From positions 1-64,000 of the forward strand of contig CBFIEF010000008.1 in the NCBI GenBank assembly GCA_965661545.1: DNA of 64,000 bases, written 5' to 3'. The translations under genes and the position numbers were made by a program. The notes beneath the pieces were generated by a model. It was given only the letters and a program-made list of their open reading frames with translations, ran no database searches and was not told where the DNA came from. The DNA is from UBA7985 sp965661545. Its GTDB lineage: Bacteria > Pseudomonadota > Alphaproteobacteria > UBA7985. Each line of letters begins with the position of its first letter. The stretch's first letter is position 1. Positions 1 to 8,601 of this stretch are shown piece after piece.

Positions 1-661
1 CAGAAGCAGCCGCTTCTGGGGACTTGTCCACGTTGATTGCGCGGTAGAGGTCGAGACCACCAAGAGCAACCTGGAATACGCCGGACATGCCGGAGATCTG
101 CCAAGCTTCACCACCAACAGCCAATGGCGTGATGCCAGCGTCGCGCAGTGCAGGAGCAGCAGCTTCAAACTCGGACCAGTTGGTTGGTACGGCAACACCA
201 GCGGTCGCGTAAGCGCCGCGGTTCAGCCACATCCACTGGAAAGAGTGAATGTTAACTGGCACACAGTAGATGCGGCCTTCGTATGTACAGGAGTCCAGCA
301 ACTTGGATGGACGAATGAAGTCAGCCCAGCCCTCAGCTTCAGCCAAATCGGTCAGGTCAGTCATCAGACCAGCCTGAACCAGATCTTCAGCGTCACGACC
401 TGTGTTCAGCTGTGTAGCACCCATTGGGTCGCCACCAGCGATACGGGACAAGATCACCGGACGAGCGTTCCCGCCGCCTGCTATTGCGCCGTCAACCCAC
501 TCGTGGCCAGAAGCGTTTACTGCGTCAGCGAATACGCCAACAGCGGCAGCTTCACCACCAGAAGTCCACCAGTGTGTAACTTCGATTTTCTCCGCGCCAG
601 CAACGCCAGCAGACGCAACCAGAGCAGCCGCTGCAACAGCAGCAGTCTTAATGTTGAACAT
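1..661 (-). CDS. Sugar ABC transporter substrate-binding protein (3' end outside window)
   Basis: Periplasmic solute-binding component of a carbohydrate ABC importer, cut by the left window edge, so only the first about 220 residues are seen. The start ATG at 661 is preceded, six bases away, by the strong ribosome site GGGAGGA. Residues 1-23 form a clear Ala-rich signal peptide. The mature part begins KIEVTHWWTSGGEAAA and continues with an AGGGNARPVILSRIAGGDP stretch and an NIHSFQWMWLN stretch. These resemble family 1 extracellular sugar-binding proteins of the GtsA glucose/mannose type; the ligand is inferred, and another sugar such as an alpha-glucoside is possible. It is divergent from the LacI-type regulator at 928, with a shared operator region between them, so it is probably the first gene of a sugar-inducible importer operon. 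Confidence 0.88.
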   Translation of the reverse strand, partial: MFNIKTAAVAAAALVASAGVAGAEKIEVTHWWTSGGEAAAVGVFADAVNASGHEWVDGAIAGGGNARPVILSRIAGGDPMGATQLNTGRDAEDLVQAGLMTDLTDLAEAEGWADFIRPSKLLDSCTYEGRIYCVPVNIHSFQWMWLNRGAYATAGVAVPTNWSEFEAAAPALRDAGITPLAVGGEAWQISGMSGVFQVALGGLDLYRAINVDKSPEAAAS

Positions 662-726
662 TTGTATTCCTCCCAATGGAGAAGCTCGGCTTCTCCCTGT
701 GAATTTCCAGGCCCTCCTAGCCCATT

Positions 727-805
727 TGCAAACGATTACATTTTTCGCGATTTCGACTGGCAAACGATTACATCTTTCCGGCTACGTCGCTTGTAAACGA
801 TTACA
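727..805. promoter_or_regulatory. Three phased LacI-type operators between the sugar importer and its regulator
   Basis: Three near-identical 14-mers lie at 727-740 (TGCAAACGATTACA), 759-772 (GGCAAACGATTACA) and 792-805 (TGTAAACGATTACA). The third is an imperfect palindrome of the kind bound by LacI-family proteins. Start-to-start spacing is 32 and 33 bp, about three helical turns, so bound dimers would lie on one face of the DNA. All sit upstream of the importer start at 661 and the regulator start at 928. I infer autoregulation plus control of the importer. No repeat of this motif was noticed near the glycogen genes or the GH1 gene. Confidence 0.75.
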
Positions 806-927
806 TGACCAAAAAGTGCGCGAATGAATGGTTTGTCGTCAACCCCTGAATCCACCCCTTGCAAATTTTATTTTTGCGTCCAAGGCTTCTGCAGATTTTC
901 TATTAAACACGGATAAGACCACAACCA

Positions 928-1962
928 ATGCGATCTGAAGCTCCAACAATTCAAGATGTCGCGCGCGTCGCCGGCGTCTCGACGGCTACAGTAAGTCGAG
1001 CCTTGAGCGCGCCAAATCGGGTAAGCGAACGCACCCGTGATATTGTTTTGGAAGCGGTCGCTGAAACGGGCTATGTCGCCAATGAAATGGCGAGAAATTT
1101 GCGTCAGCAGAAGTCAAATTCCATCTGTGTGATAGCACCAGATCTATCCAACCCGTTCTTTTCTTTTATTATTTCGGGCATCGAACAAATTTGTGGACCG
1201 TTGGGATATGGCGTCTTTGTTACAGAAAGCGGACTGAGTCAAAACGATAAAACACGCATTGTGAACCTAATGGCGTCTGCGCGGGTGGATGGCTTTATCG
1301 TACTCGATGGCATGTTGGATCACTCATTGCTGAAGGCGCGCGGTCGCTCCGGTCAGCGGGCCCCAATCGTCGCCGCTTGTGAGTGGAAAGAAGGCACCAT
1401 GACCCCTTCCGTGATTGTTGATAACATCGGTGGCGCGGCAGAGGCCGTCAAACACCTTGCCGCACTTGGTCATACCAAAATAGGTCATATTTCGGGTCCT
1501 AACGAGAATATTCTAACTGAAACACGTATCAAAGGTTTCAAAAAAGGAATCGAGGCGTGCGGCTTGGCCTATCGGACCGAATTTATCTTGGAGGGCGGCT
1601 TTAACCTGGAATCTGGCTACGAAGCCGCAGAAAAGTGGCTCCGCATGGCAGAGCGTCCTACGGCAATGTTCTGTGCCAGTGACCGGGAAGCTTTTGGCTT
1701 TATCTCGCGACTGGCCAAAGACGGCGTTCGCGTCCCCGACGACGTTTCCGTCATTGGTTTTGACGATATTGAAGTGTCCGGGTACTTCATCCCTGCCCTG
1801 ACCACCATTTCCCAGCCGCGCGTCGAAATCGGGCGTGTCGCAGCCACTAAGCTGTTTGAGCTGATCAAGAACAATGGCGCAACCGACGAATTCGAGCAGA
1901 CATCCCAACTGGACGTGACCCTCATCGTCCGCGAAAGCACCGCTCCGCCCCCGGTGGTTTAG
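928..1962 (+). CDS. LacI-family transcriptional regulator
   Basis: DNA-binding repressor or activator of sugar uptake genes, 344 aa, the usual length for the family. Residues 6-30 form the LacI helix-turn-helix (TIQDVARVAGVSTATVSRAL), followed by the hinge region and a type I periplasmic-binding-protein-like effector domain. That domain shows the family landmarks SNPFFSFIISGIE near residue 75, HISGP near 190, FCASDREAFGF near 250 and VIGFDDIEVS near 275. It is transcribed divergently from the sugar-binding protein gene. The three operator-like repeats in the gap make local regulation likely. The effector is unknown; the neighbouring sugar-binding protein suggests a mono- or disaccharide. Confidence 0.93.
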   Translation: MRSEAPTIQDVARVAGVSTATVSRALSAPNRVSERTRDIVLEAVAETGYVANEMARNLRQQKSNSICVIAPDLSNPFFSFIISGIEQICGPLGYGVFVTESGLSQNDKTRIVNLMASARVDGFIVLDGMLDHSLLKARGRSGQRAPIVAACEWKEGTMTPSVIVDNIGGAAEAVKHLAALGHTKIGHISGPNENILTETRIKGFKKGIEACGLAYRTEFILEGGFNLESGYEAAEKWLRMAERPTAMFCASDREAFGFISRLAKDGVRVPDDVSVIGFDDIEVSGYFIPALTTISQPRVEIGRVAATKLFELIKNNGATDEFEQTSQLDVTLIVRESTAPPPVV

Positions 1963-2057
1963 AATTCCGAAAGGCGGCGGATTTCCACAGTGACCCGTGT
2001 CCCAAAATGCTGGACCCTGTGCCTTCGTCTCACCCAGACCTGAAAGCACCGGACACC

Positions 2058-2915
2058 ATGAAGCACGCCATCCCCGCAAACGACACCGGCAACGGCCTTG
2101 ATCGCATTCTCAGCGTCATGCGCCAGCTTCGCGACAAAGAAGATGGTTGCCCGTGGGATGTCGAACAGACCTTCGCGACCATTGTCCCCTACACCATCGA
2201 AGAAGCCTATGAGGTTGCGGACGCGATTGAGCGTGAGGACACCGTGGACCTGCGGGAGGAGCTAGGCGACCTGCTGCTGCAAGTGGTTTTCCACGCTCAA
2301 ATGGCTGAGGAAGCCGGACTGTTTAACTTTGATGACGTTGCGCAAACCATTGCTGACAAGATGATCCACCGCCATCCCCACGTCTTTGGCAACAAAACCT
2401 ACGCCGACAGTGACGAGCAGCGCGCCGATTGGCACCGGATCAAAAGCGAAGAAAAAGCCGCCAAGCATGCGGCCAAAGTTGCGGCTGGCTTACCCGTCGA
2501 AGGCGGCGACCCACGCGGCACCCTGCGCGATGTCCCAACGGCCTTCCCTGCGCTGACCGCCACGGACAAAATCCAGCGCAAAGCCGCAATGGTCGGGTTC
2601 GACCACCCGCAAATGGACCAGATATATGGGAAAGTTGACGAAGAGCTTGCTGAGGTCAAAGAGGAAGCGGCCCTAGAACCACTCAACCAGGATGCGCTGG
2701 AGCTGGAAGTGGGTGATCTGCTGTTTGTTGCCGCTGCCGTGGGTCGCCGCCTGAACATCGACCCAGAGCGCGCGCTGCACCGCGCCAATGCCAAGTTTAT
2801 CCGGCGCTTCAACGCGGTTGAGGCGGCTTTAGACTACAACTGGAACAACCGCCGCATCGAGGAACTCCACGATGCCTGGAACACCGTCAAACGCGCTGAA
2901 AAGGCGAGTGCCTAA
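2058..2915 (+). CDS. mazG: Nucleoside triphosphate pyrophosphohydrolase MazG
   Basis: Hydrolyses NTPs and dNTPs to the monophosphate and pyrophosphate, a house-cleaning and stringent-response-related enzyme in the cytoplasm. I chose ATG 2058 (285 aa), because the protein then starts shortly before the conserved GLDRILSVMRQLRDKEDGCP. An in-frame upstream ATG at 2007 would add 17 unconserved residues. Two tandem MazG domains are visible. The N-terminal one has CPWDVEQTF, the metal-binding EEAYEVADAI and LREELGDLLLQVVFHA; the C-terminal one has VDEELAEVKEE and LELEVGDLLFVAAAVGRRL. It lies 95 bases after the LacI gene on the same strand and ends against the convergent phosphohexomutase gene. Confidence 0.93.
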   Translation: MKHAIPANDTGNGLDRILSVMRQLRDKEDGCPWDVEQTFATIVPYTIEEAYEVADAIEREDTVDLREELGDLLLQVVFHAQMAEEAGLFNFDDVAQTIADKMIHRHPHVFGNKTYADSDEQRADWHRIKSEEKAAKHAAKVAAGLPVEGGDPRGTLRDVPTAFPALTATDKIQRKAAMVGFDHPQMDQIYGKVDEELAEVKEEAALEPLNQDALELEVGDLLFVAAAVGRRLNIDPERALHRANAKFIRRFNAVEAALDYNWNNRRIEELHDAWNTVKRAEKASA

Positions 2916-4267
2916 CTCGCTTCAATCAGCGCTTTAAGGGCGTCCGTTTTCTCCGCCAGCACGTCCGCGTCGCCCCGCGTTTCCACGTTGAGGCGCAGCA
3001 GCGGTTCTGTGTTGGACGAGCGCACGTTGAAGCGCCAATCGTCGAATTCGTAAGTCAGGCCATCAATCTCGATCCGCTCGCCCTGTCCCGCGTAAGCCGC
3101 TTCCAACCGCGCAATAACGGCCTTGGCATCGGCCACCCGAAAATTGATCTCGCCGGAACACGGAAAGGCCCGCTGCGCGTCGGCAACCAGCGCGCCCAGT
3201 GACTGCCCGGATGTTCCCACCAACTGCGCCATCAGCAGCCAAGGGATCATCCCGCTGTCACAGCTGAAGAAGTCGTGGAAATAATGATGCGCGCTCATTT
3301 CGCCGCCGTAGGGCGCACGATGTTCGCGTACAAGGCGCTTGAGAAAGATATGCCCGGTTCGCGAAACCACGGCCTTGCCCTTGGCTTCTTCGATGGCCGC
3401 CAGCGTCGCCCAGGTCATGCGGTTGTCATAGACAATGGCCGTGCCGTCTTTGGCGCCCTTGAGCATGGCCCGCGCCAACAAACCAACGACGTAATAGCCC
3501 TCGATAAAGTTGCCCTCGCCATCAAAAAAGAAGCAACGATCAAAATCACCGTCAAATGCAACGCCAAAATCAGCACCGTGTGCCAAAACAGCATCCGTCG
3601 TGCTTTGCCGCTTTTCAGGCAGTAGCGGGTTTGGGATACCATTGGGGAAGGAGCCGTCTGGCTCACCGTGAACGCTGGTCAGCTTGATGTGCGACGGCAT
3701 CCGTGCCGCCAGCGCGTCAACCGTTGGACCTGCGCAGCCGTTGCCGGAGTTCAACACAATGTTCAAAGGGCGGGTCTGGCTCAGGTCTGCAAAACTCATC
3801 AGCAGGTCAATATAGGCGCTGCGGTCGCCAACGCGGGTGAGTGTGCCGCGCGTTTCGGAAACAGGCAACGGCGCATCAGAACCAGCCCAGTCCTTAACGC
3901 CCTCCATCCCCTCTTTACTCAGAGGTTCAGCCGACTTGCCCACAAACTTCACGCCATTGTACTCCGCTGGGTTGTGGCTGGCTGTAACCATCAGGCCGGC
4001 ATCAGCCTCTGTGTGGCCGGTCCAGAAATAGACTTCCTCCGTCCCGCATAAACCAACATCCAGAACATCCACACCCGCCGCGAGCAGCACTTCAATCATC
4101 GATTCAACCAAACCACGGCTGTGCTCGCGAACGTCCTGCCCCACAACGAAAGTTTTGCCCTTGGTCACGGCAAAAACGCCGCAAGCAATGCGCGCAGCGG
4201 CGGCTTCATTGAGTTGTGTCGGCACGACGCCACGCACGTCGTAGGCCTTGAAGATCGTTGTATCCAT
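2912..4267 (-). CDS. Phosphomannomutase/phosphoglucomutase
   Basis: Interconverts hexose 6-phosphate and hexose 1-phosphate, feeding sugar nucleotide, polysaccharide and glycogen synthesis. The protein has 451 aa, typical of ManB/AlgC-type alpha-D-phosphohexomutases. Seen motifs: the phosphoserine loop TASHNPAEYNGVKF (catalytic Ser near residue 97), the Mg-binding loop DGDFDRCFFF near residue 240, the sugar-binding GGEMSAHHYF near residue 320, and the phosphate-binding RSSNTEPLLRLNVE near the C-terminus. The start at 4267 follows an AAGGAAAG ribosome site. Its last four bases overlap the end of mazG, tail to tail. Glucose-1-phosphate for the glg operon 50 kb away is a plausible use, but the sugar preference cannot be read from sequence. 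Confidence 0.92.
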   Translation of the reverse strand: MDTTIFKAYDVRGVVPTQLNEAAAARIACGVFAVTKGKTFVVGQDVREHSRGLVESMIEVLLAAGVDVLDVGLCGTEEVYFWTGHTEADAGLMVTASHNPAEYNGVKFVGKSAEPLSKEGMEGVKDWAGSDAPLPVSETRGTLTRVGDRSAYIDLLMSFADLSQTRPLNIVLNSGNGCAGPTVDALAARMPSHIKLTSVHGEPDGSFPNGIPNPLLPEKRQSTTDAVLAHGADFGVAFDGDFDRCFFFDGEGNFIEGYYVVGLLARAMLKGAKDGTAIVYDNRMTWATLAAIEEAKGKAVVSRTGHIFLKRLVREHRAPYGGEMSAHHYFHDFFSCDSGMIPWLLMAQLVGTSGQSLGALVADAQRAFPCSGEINFRVADAKAVIARLEAAYAGQGERIEIDGLTYEFDDWRFNVRSSNTEPLLRLNVETRGDADVLAEKTDALKALIEAS

Positions 4268-4499
4268 GGGGACTTTCCTTCTATTTTATCTCAAAGATTG
4301 TCAAAAAGAAGAAACTTTCATTCTGACAACATTTTCAAGACTTTTGTATTCTTTCAACCAATAGGTTTCGGTTCAATCTCTCTCTAACACTCTGAAAACA
4401 TTTACTTTCACAAGTGCGAAACAAACGTGCCCAGAACGTGGCAGTTGGCGTCGAAAATGCAAACCATCGGGTAAGCACGCGAGAGTTTTCGGAGGCCGA

Positions 4500-4874
4500 A
4501 TGACGGACACACTTTGGGACCGATATGGTGGTTACAGTTTTGTAGCCAAAGCCGTAGATGATTTCTACGCGCGCGTCCTCTTATCTCGAAATTTAACGGG
4601 CTATTTTAAGCGCATCGATATGGAGCAGCTCATTCAACATCAAATCGAAACGATCGGAGCCGTAATGGGCGGCCCTTACGATCTCGACGTTGAAGCACTG
4701 CGCCGCGCCCATGCGCACTTGGCCATCAAGAATGACCATTTCAGCGAAGTCGCTGAGATACTGGCCTCGACGCTGGATGACAACGGCCTGAGTCTCGAAG
4801 ACAGAAACGCCCTGATGGACGTGGTTGCCTCCACCCGCAGCGTTATCGTGGATAGCGCAGAACTCGCCGCATGA
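4500..4874 (+). CDS. Truncated haemoglobin (group 1-like globin)
   Basis: Small haem protein of 124 aa that would bind O2 or NO. It matches the TrHb pattern: LWDRYGGYSFVAKAVDDFYARVL at the N-terminus, YFKRIDMEQLIQHQ (helix E region) at 38-51, GGPYDLD near 59, then the proximal histidine region RRAHAHLAIKNDHF near 70-82, where the HAHLAI segment carries the expected F-helix His. A GGAGG site lies 4 bases upstream of the ATG. Its stop overlaps the start of the next gene (ATGA), so the two are translationally coupled. That partner is PAS-like, which suggests gas sensing or NO handling. The pairing is seen; the function is inferred. Confidence 0.9.
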   Translation: MTDTLWDRYGGYSFVAKAVDDFYARVLLSRNLTGYFKRIDMEQLIQHQIETIGAVMGGPYDLDVEALRRAHAHLAIKNDHFSEVAEILASTLDDNGLSLEDRNALMDVVASTRSVIVDSAELAA

Positions 4875-5311
4875 ACATGCGCGATACCCTCGCCAGCATG
4901 CTTACCACAGCGGGGCTCTGTGACCCCAACACCATGCGGTTGGTTTGGGCAAATCCACCACTCGAACGCTTGCTGCTAGAGCATGGTTTGGCGCCTGGTT
5001 TGGCTGTTAGAACCCTTGCCCCTGACTTTCCAACGTCATTCAACGACGTCCACGGACCTTTTCTGCGCGGAGAAGCCAGCCTACCCGCCCATGGGAAAAC
5101 AGATGCGCAGTCGGCCCAGTGCCAACTTGGTCCCTTTGTCGATATCGGCGGCGATCAACTGCTGCTGTTCCACTTATTGGAACGCAGTGGAAGCGATACA
5201 TCGCGCGCGACACTCAACATTTTCTCACGACACATGAACGCTCGAGAAGCGGCGTGGGAGCAGGAGCGCCAAGCCCTCCAGGCGCAAATCAAAGACCTCA
5301 AGTCCCGCTAA
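4871..5311 (+). CDS. PAS-like protein ending in a coiled coil, coupled to the globin
   Basis: A 146-aa soluble protein of unknown function whose start ATG overlaps the globin stop by four bases. Residues 5-125 read like a degenerate PAS sensor domain: TAGLCDPNTMRLVWANPPLERLL is a typical PAS opening, followed by a strand-rich stretch up to LLLFHLLER. Residues 120-146 (ARE, AAWEQERQALQAQIKDLKSR) form a helical linker of the kind that normally joins PAS to a histidine kinase or GGDEF domain, but the gene stops exactly there. It could be a stand-alone PAS adaptor that senses through the globin, or the remnant of a longer signalling protein. No output-domain remnant was recognised downstream. Confidence 0.7.
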   Translation: MNMRDTLASMLTTAGLCDPNTMRLVWANPPLERLLLEHGLAPGLAVRTLAPDFPTSFNDVHGPFLRGEASLPAHGKTDAQSAQCQLGPFVDIGGDQLLLFHLLERSGSDTSRATLNIFSRHMNAREAAWEQERQALQAQIKDLKSR

Positions 5312-5652
5312 GCAGTACACAGATAATTTCGCGCTGCCTTGTGCAAAGCAAGCCGCATAACCTGCGCCGCTCCAATGCATTTCGCAGCACTTCGTCCAAC
5401 TTCACCGCATAATTTGCGCATTTGCTGGGTTTCGCTGCGATTTGCCGACTTTTTACGGTTTTTCTCAAGTTTGCATGAGCGTTGCTGCTTACAGACCGAC
5501 ACCGGCGGATGGTTCGCCATCTGTTGGTGTTCACAAGCCGCAACTCCGCGAGAGCCCCTGCAAACTTGCCCATCCTGCCTTTGCGGGAGTTCTCGCGGCT
5601 CTTTTTCCGGCACGCCTTTCCCCTGTGAGGCGCGACCCGCGCAGAGGACAGC
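5312..5652. other. Intergenic region, no gene seen
   Basis: About 340 bases between the PAS-like gene and the shared terminator before the convergent VWA gene. Reading frames on both strands here have no recognisable protein similarity and no good ribosome sites. I see nothing in it beyond ordinary intergenic sequence. Confidence 0.5.
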
Positions 5653-5690
5653 AAAAAGGGCCTCCCGCTGACGAGAAGCCCTTTGTTTTT
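5653..5690. terminator. Bidirectional rho-independent terminator between convergent genes
   Basis: AAAGGGC (5655-5661) pairs with GCCCTTT (5678-5684), with an inner CTC/GAG pairing. The stem is followed by GTTTTT on the plus strand and, on the minus strand, by the complement of the leading A-run. It lies between the end of the globin/PAS operon and the end of the VWA gene and can serve both. Confidence 0.75.
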
Positions 5691-5712
5691 AGCCACACGA
5701 AACCGGGTGATG

Positions 5713-8424
5713 TTAGTTCGAACAAACACCCGCAGCCAGAGACTTAGCCCGCGTATCCAGTGACGCATAGCGTGCTTCACAGGACTGGAGACTGCGATCT
5801 CTCAGCTCAACCATGTCAGTCAGATCCGCCCGCCAGCGCTGCGCACTTTCGAAAGCCGCTGCACACTCAAAGGCCAGAGTTTCACGATCGAGCGCATCGC
5901 CGGTATCGCCCTCCAAACCGAGCAAAGCCGTACACTGTGTGATCAGGACGTCAAAGAAGGCTTCGTTATCCAAGCCAACCGCTTCCAGCTCCGAAATCTG
6001 AATGTTCAACTGATTGATGGTCGTGGCCGCATTATCAACGGCCTGCTGCTTGGAGCCAATATCGTCGCGAAGCTCATTCAGGACGAGAACCAGAGACTGA
6101 TTTTCTTCATCGACAGCAGAGCTCACGTTCCGCGCATCATTCAACTCGCCATCAACCTGCTTGATGATGATCGTCAGTTCAGAAAGGCGGGTTTCCAGTT
6201 CGCGCACGCGGTCTTGCGAGCCTGCCAAAACGTCCTGCGCTTGGCGCAGTTCGAGACTTAGCGTGCTGACATCGCCCGCTGCCCCTTCTGCGGCAGTCCG
6301 GTCCATCGCAGCTTGCTCAGAAATCCGATCCATCAGCGCTTGCAGCTCACGGTTTTTGTTGAGCAACGTTTCCACGGTATTGTCCAATTTGGCAATTTCT
6401 TCGAGCAATAGATCCCGGTCTGCAATCGCTTGTTCACCCCGGTCTGTCGCCTCTGCCAAAGCTGCTTGCAGCGCATCCGCGTCGTCTGTGAGCATAGCGA
6501 TGGTTTCGTCGCGATTGGTGACGAGGATCAACGTCCGGTCCAATTCCGTCCGGAGTGAACCGCGCTCACGTTCAGCATCGTTAAACTGTTGAGCAACCAT
6601 TTCCAGTTCATCACTGAGGCGCTCCAGACCATCGGAAAGGCGTACAATCTCGTCCAAGCGGTCGTCAGCTAAAGCAATAGCCGCACCGCGCTCATCGGTG
6701 AGGAGCGCGGTGCTTTCACTCAAAAGCACCAGCTGACGAGCTTTGTCATCCCGCTCCTGCGCGATCGTATCACGTTCGGCAAACGCGGCGTTCAGCCGTT
6801 GGCGAAGCTCGGCATTGCTGTTGTTTGCGTCCTGCAGGTTCATAGAGAGCGCCTGAACCTGTGCCTTCAACCCGGCCACTTCACCTTGCAAGCCCGAGGT
6901 GTCGGTTTCGATAATCTGGATGGATTGACTGCGCGACACGAGCGACATGAGGCTGCGATTGGCGCGCACGCTATCCGGCCCGACACCCGCATCGGCATTG
7001 ACTGTCACAGCCTTGTCCCAGCTGTAATCTTCACCCACGCTGGTTTCATAGGTCGATGCGGTGAGAGCCAAGCCTTCGACCATGCGCTTGATGGTTTTGT
7101 CGGCTGTATTCTCTGCAGCACGGGCACGGTCACGTTCTTGGCGGAGGCTGTTGTTGCTGACGCGAGCCTCATTGAGCTGCGCCCGCAAACGATCAAGCTC
7201 AGCCAGCAGCGAGGCATCTTGCGCACCGCCGGGCTCACACGCGTCCATTTCGTCGAACGGGCATCCCAAAGCGAACAGTGTTTCTTTGGCCGCGGTCAGA
7301 TCCGCCACAACCTGCGGGTCTGGAACAACCTCCATTACCACAACTTCACGCACAACTTCCGCAGGTTCTGCAGACTCAAGCTCGTTGATGCGCAGTAAGG
7401 CCAAGCGAAGCTCCTCTTCACAGCGGCGCACACCGGCGTCCAGTGCGATGATACGGTCTTGAAGCTGTTGGATCGTCACGCGTGCCTTCGCCAATTGTGC
7501 GCGCAAAGCGTCGGCGTCGCGGCCCTGTGCAATCGCATCAGCCAAAGCGGCTTCAAGCTGAATGATCCGCTGGTTTGCAGCGTCTAATTCATTGAAAACC
7601 TTGACCAGATCGGCATCAAGCTGCCTGCGGAGGTTTTCCAGATCGTCCCGCTCGCGCTTCATTGCGGCCAGTTCTGCGGTCAGGCGGCCAATTTCGTCAA
7701 GGTACGGCTGAACGTCAATCTGCTCGGGCGCAGCAGCGCGGCTGAGCAAGCGGGCGTAACTCTCGATGGTCGGAAGGTTGTCCGACGGCAGCAGCGCCCC
7801 ACCCGTTCCGGCTGGCACACAGGCCAATTGGTTCAGCAAATCTGGGTTCACGTCGATGGCCAGAATATCAACCGAAATATTGCGCTCATTCAACAGTGGA
7901 ACAAGCTCACAGATATTGCGATCACAGGCATCGACGCCGTCCGTCACCATGACAATCGACCCGGTTGCCGCATCTTGGGGCAAGGTCGTCAGAGCCACTT
8001 CGATAGAGCGATATAGGGGGGAGCCGATCAGCGATTGCTCACCCGCGCCCGGCTCAGCGGGTTCAATCGTTTGGATCGCAGCGATTGTCGCGTTCACGGC
8101 GTCAGAGCCAAAAGCGTGGATCAAGGGGATGTTGTTACATTCATTGACGCTGTCATCACCAAAGCTGATCAGCGAGGCTCGCCCCTGCTGTAACGGTCCC
8201 GGTGCCAACTGGAGCATAGCATCACGGGCAACGTCCATCCGACGCCGGCCCTCCACCTGCCCCAACATGGACCGCGAGGCGTCCATGATGAAGGCCACCG
8301 GTGTGTCCGGTCCTTTGAATGCAGCTTCCTGTGCTGAAACGCTTTGCGTCGAGACCAAAGAAGCGACAAACGCCAGTGTTGTCAGAACACCAAGATTGAA
8401 ACGACGAACGAGAGTCCGCACCAT
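5713..8424 (-). CDS. Secreted VWA-domain protein with a very long coiled coil
   Basis: A 903-aa exported protein of unknown function. Residues 1-31 are a signal peptide (cleavage likely after SVSA). Residues 42-230 form a von Willebrand factor A domain with an intact metal site: DASRS at 48-52, a later Ser/Thr region and MVTDGVDACD near 160. Cysteines in NECNN, DACDRNICELV and LACVPAG may form disulfides in the periplasm. From about 235 to 850 the protein is almost entirely heptad-rich helix (runs of E, L, R, Q), interrupted near 390 by a Cys-containing segment (LGCPFDEMDACEPGG). The C-terminus has further cysteines. It looks like a fibrous periplasmic or surface scaffold presenting an adhesion-type VWA head. 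It is apparently monocistronic, with a terminator after it. Confidence 0.85.
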   Translation of the reverse strand: MVRTLVRRFNLGVLTTLAFVASLVSTQSVSAQEAAFKGPDTPVAFIMDASRSMLGQVEGRRRMDVARDAMLQLAPGPLQQGRASLISFGDDSVNECNNIPLIHAFGSDAVNATIAAIQTIEPAEPGAGEQSLIGSPLYRSIEVALTTLPQDAATGSIVMVTDGVDACDRNICELVPLLNERNISVDILAIDVNPDLLNQLACVPAGTGGALLPSDNLPTIESYARLLSRAAAPEQIDVQPYLDEIGRLTAELAAMKRERDDLENLRRQLDADLVKVFNELDAANQRIIQLEAALADAIAQGRDADALRAQLAKARVTIQQLQDRIIALDAGVRRCEEELRLALLRINELESAEPAEVVREVVVMEVVPDPQVVADLTAAKETLFALGCPFDEMDACEPGGAQDASLLAELDRLRAQLNEARVSNNSLRQERDRARAAENTADKTIKRMVEGLALTASTYETSVGEDYSWDKAVTVNADAGVGPDSVRANRSLMSLVSRSQSIQIIETDTSGLQGEVAGLKAQVQALSMNLQDANNSNAELRQRLNAAFAERDTIAQERDDKARQLVLLSESTALLTDERGAAIALADDRLDEIVRLSDGLERLSDELEMVAQQFNDAERERGSLRTELDRTLILVTNRDETIAMLTDDADALQAALAEATDRGEQAIADRDLLLEEIAKLDNTVETLLNKNRELQALMDRISEQAAMDRTAAEGAAGDVSTLSLELRQAQDVLAGSQDRVRELETRLSELTIIIKQVDGELNDARNVSSAVDEENQSLVLVLNELRDDIGSKQQAVDNAATTINQLNIQISELEAVGLDNEAFFDVLITQCTALLGLEGDTGDALDRETLAFECAAAFESAQRWRADLTDMVELRDRSLQSCEARYASLDTRAKSLAAGVCSN

Positions 8425-8601
8425 AATTCACTCCATCATGAGCGCCGAATGTCCCGCCTCGCTCCCATCGCGGCACGGCAATTCAATGCTCCCCAAGCAC
8501 AAAAATAACGCCATTAGGAGGGTATCCTGAGACTTGTAGTTACCTTCGTTATAACACGCCTTGGGTAGAGGTGGTGAGAAATCGTCGAAATTGAGATAAA
8601 A

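Noticed and set aside
7766..8530. Long open frame opposite the 5' part of the VWA gene
   Set aside because: Antisense shadow with low-complexity Ser/Arg composition; the VWA frame has a signal peptide and an intact metal site.
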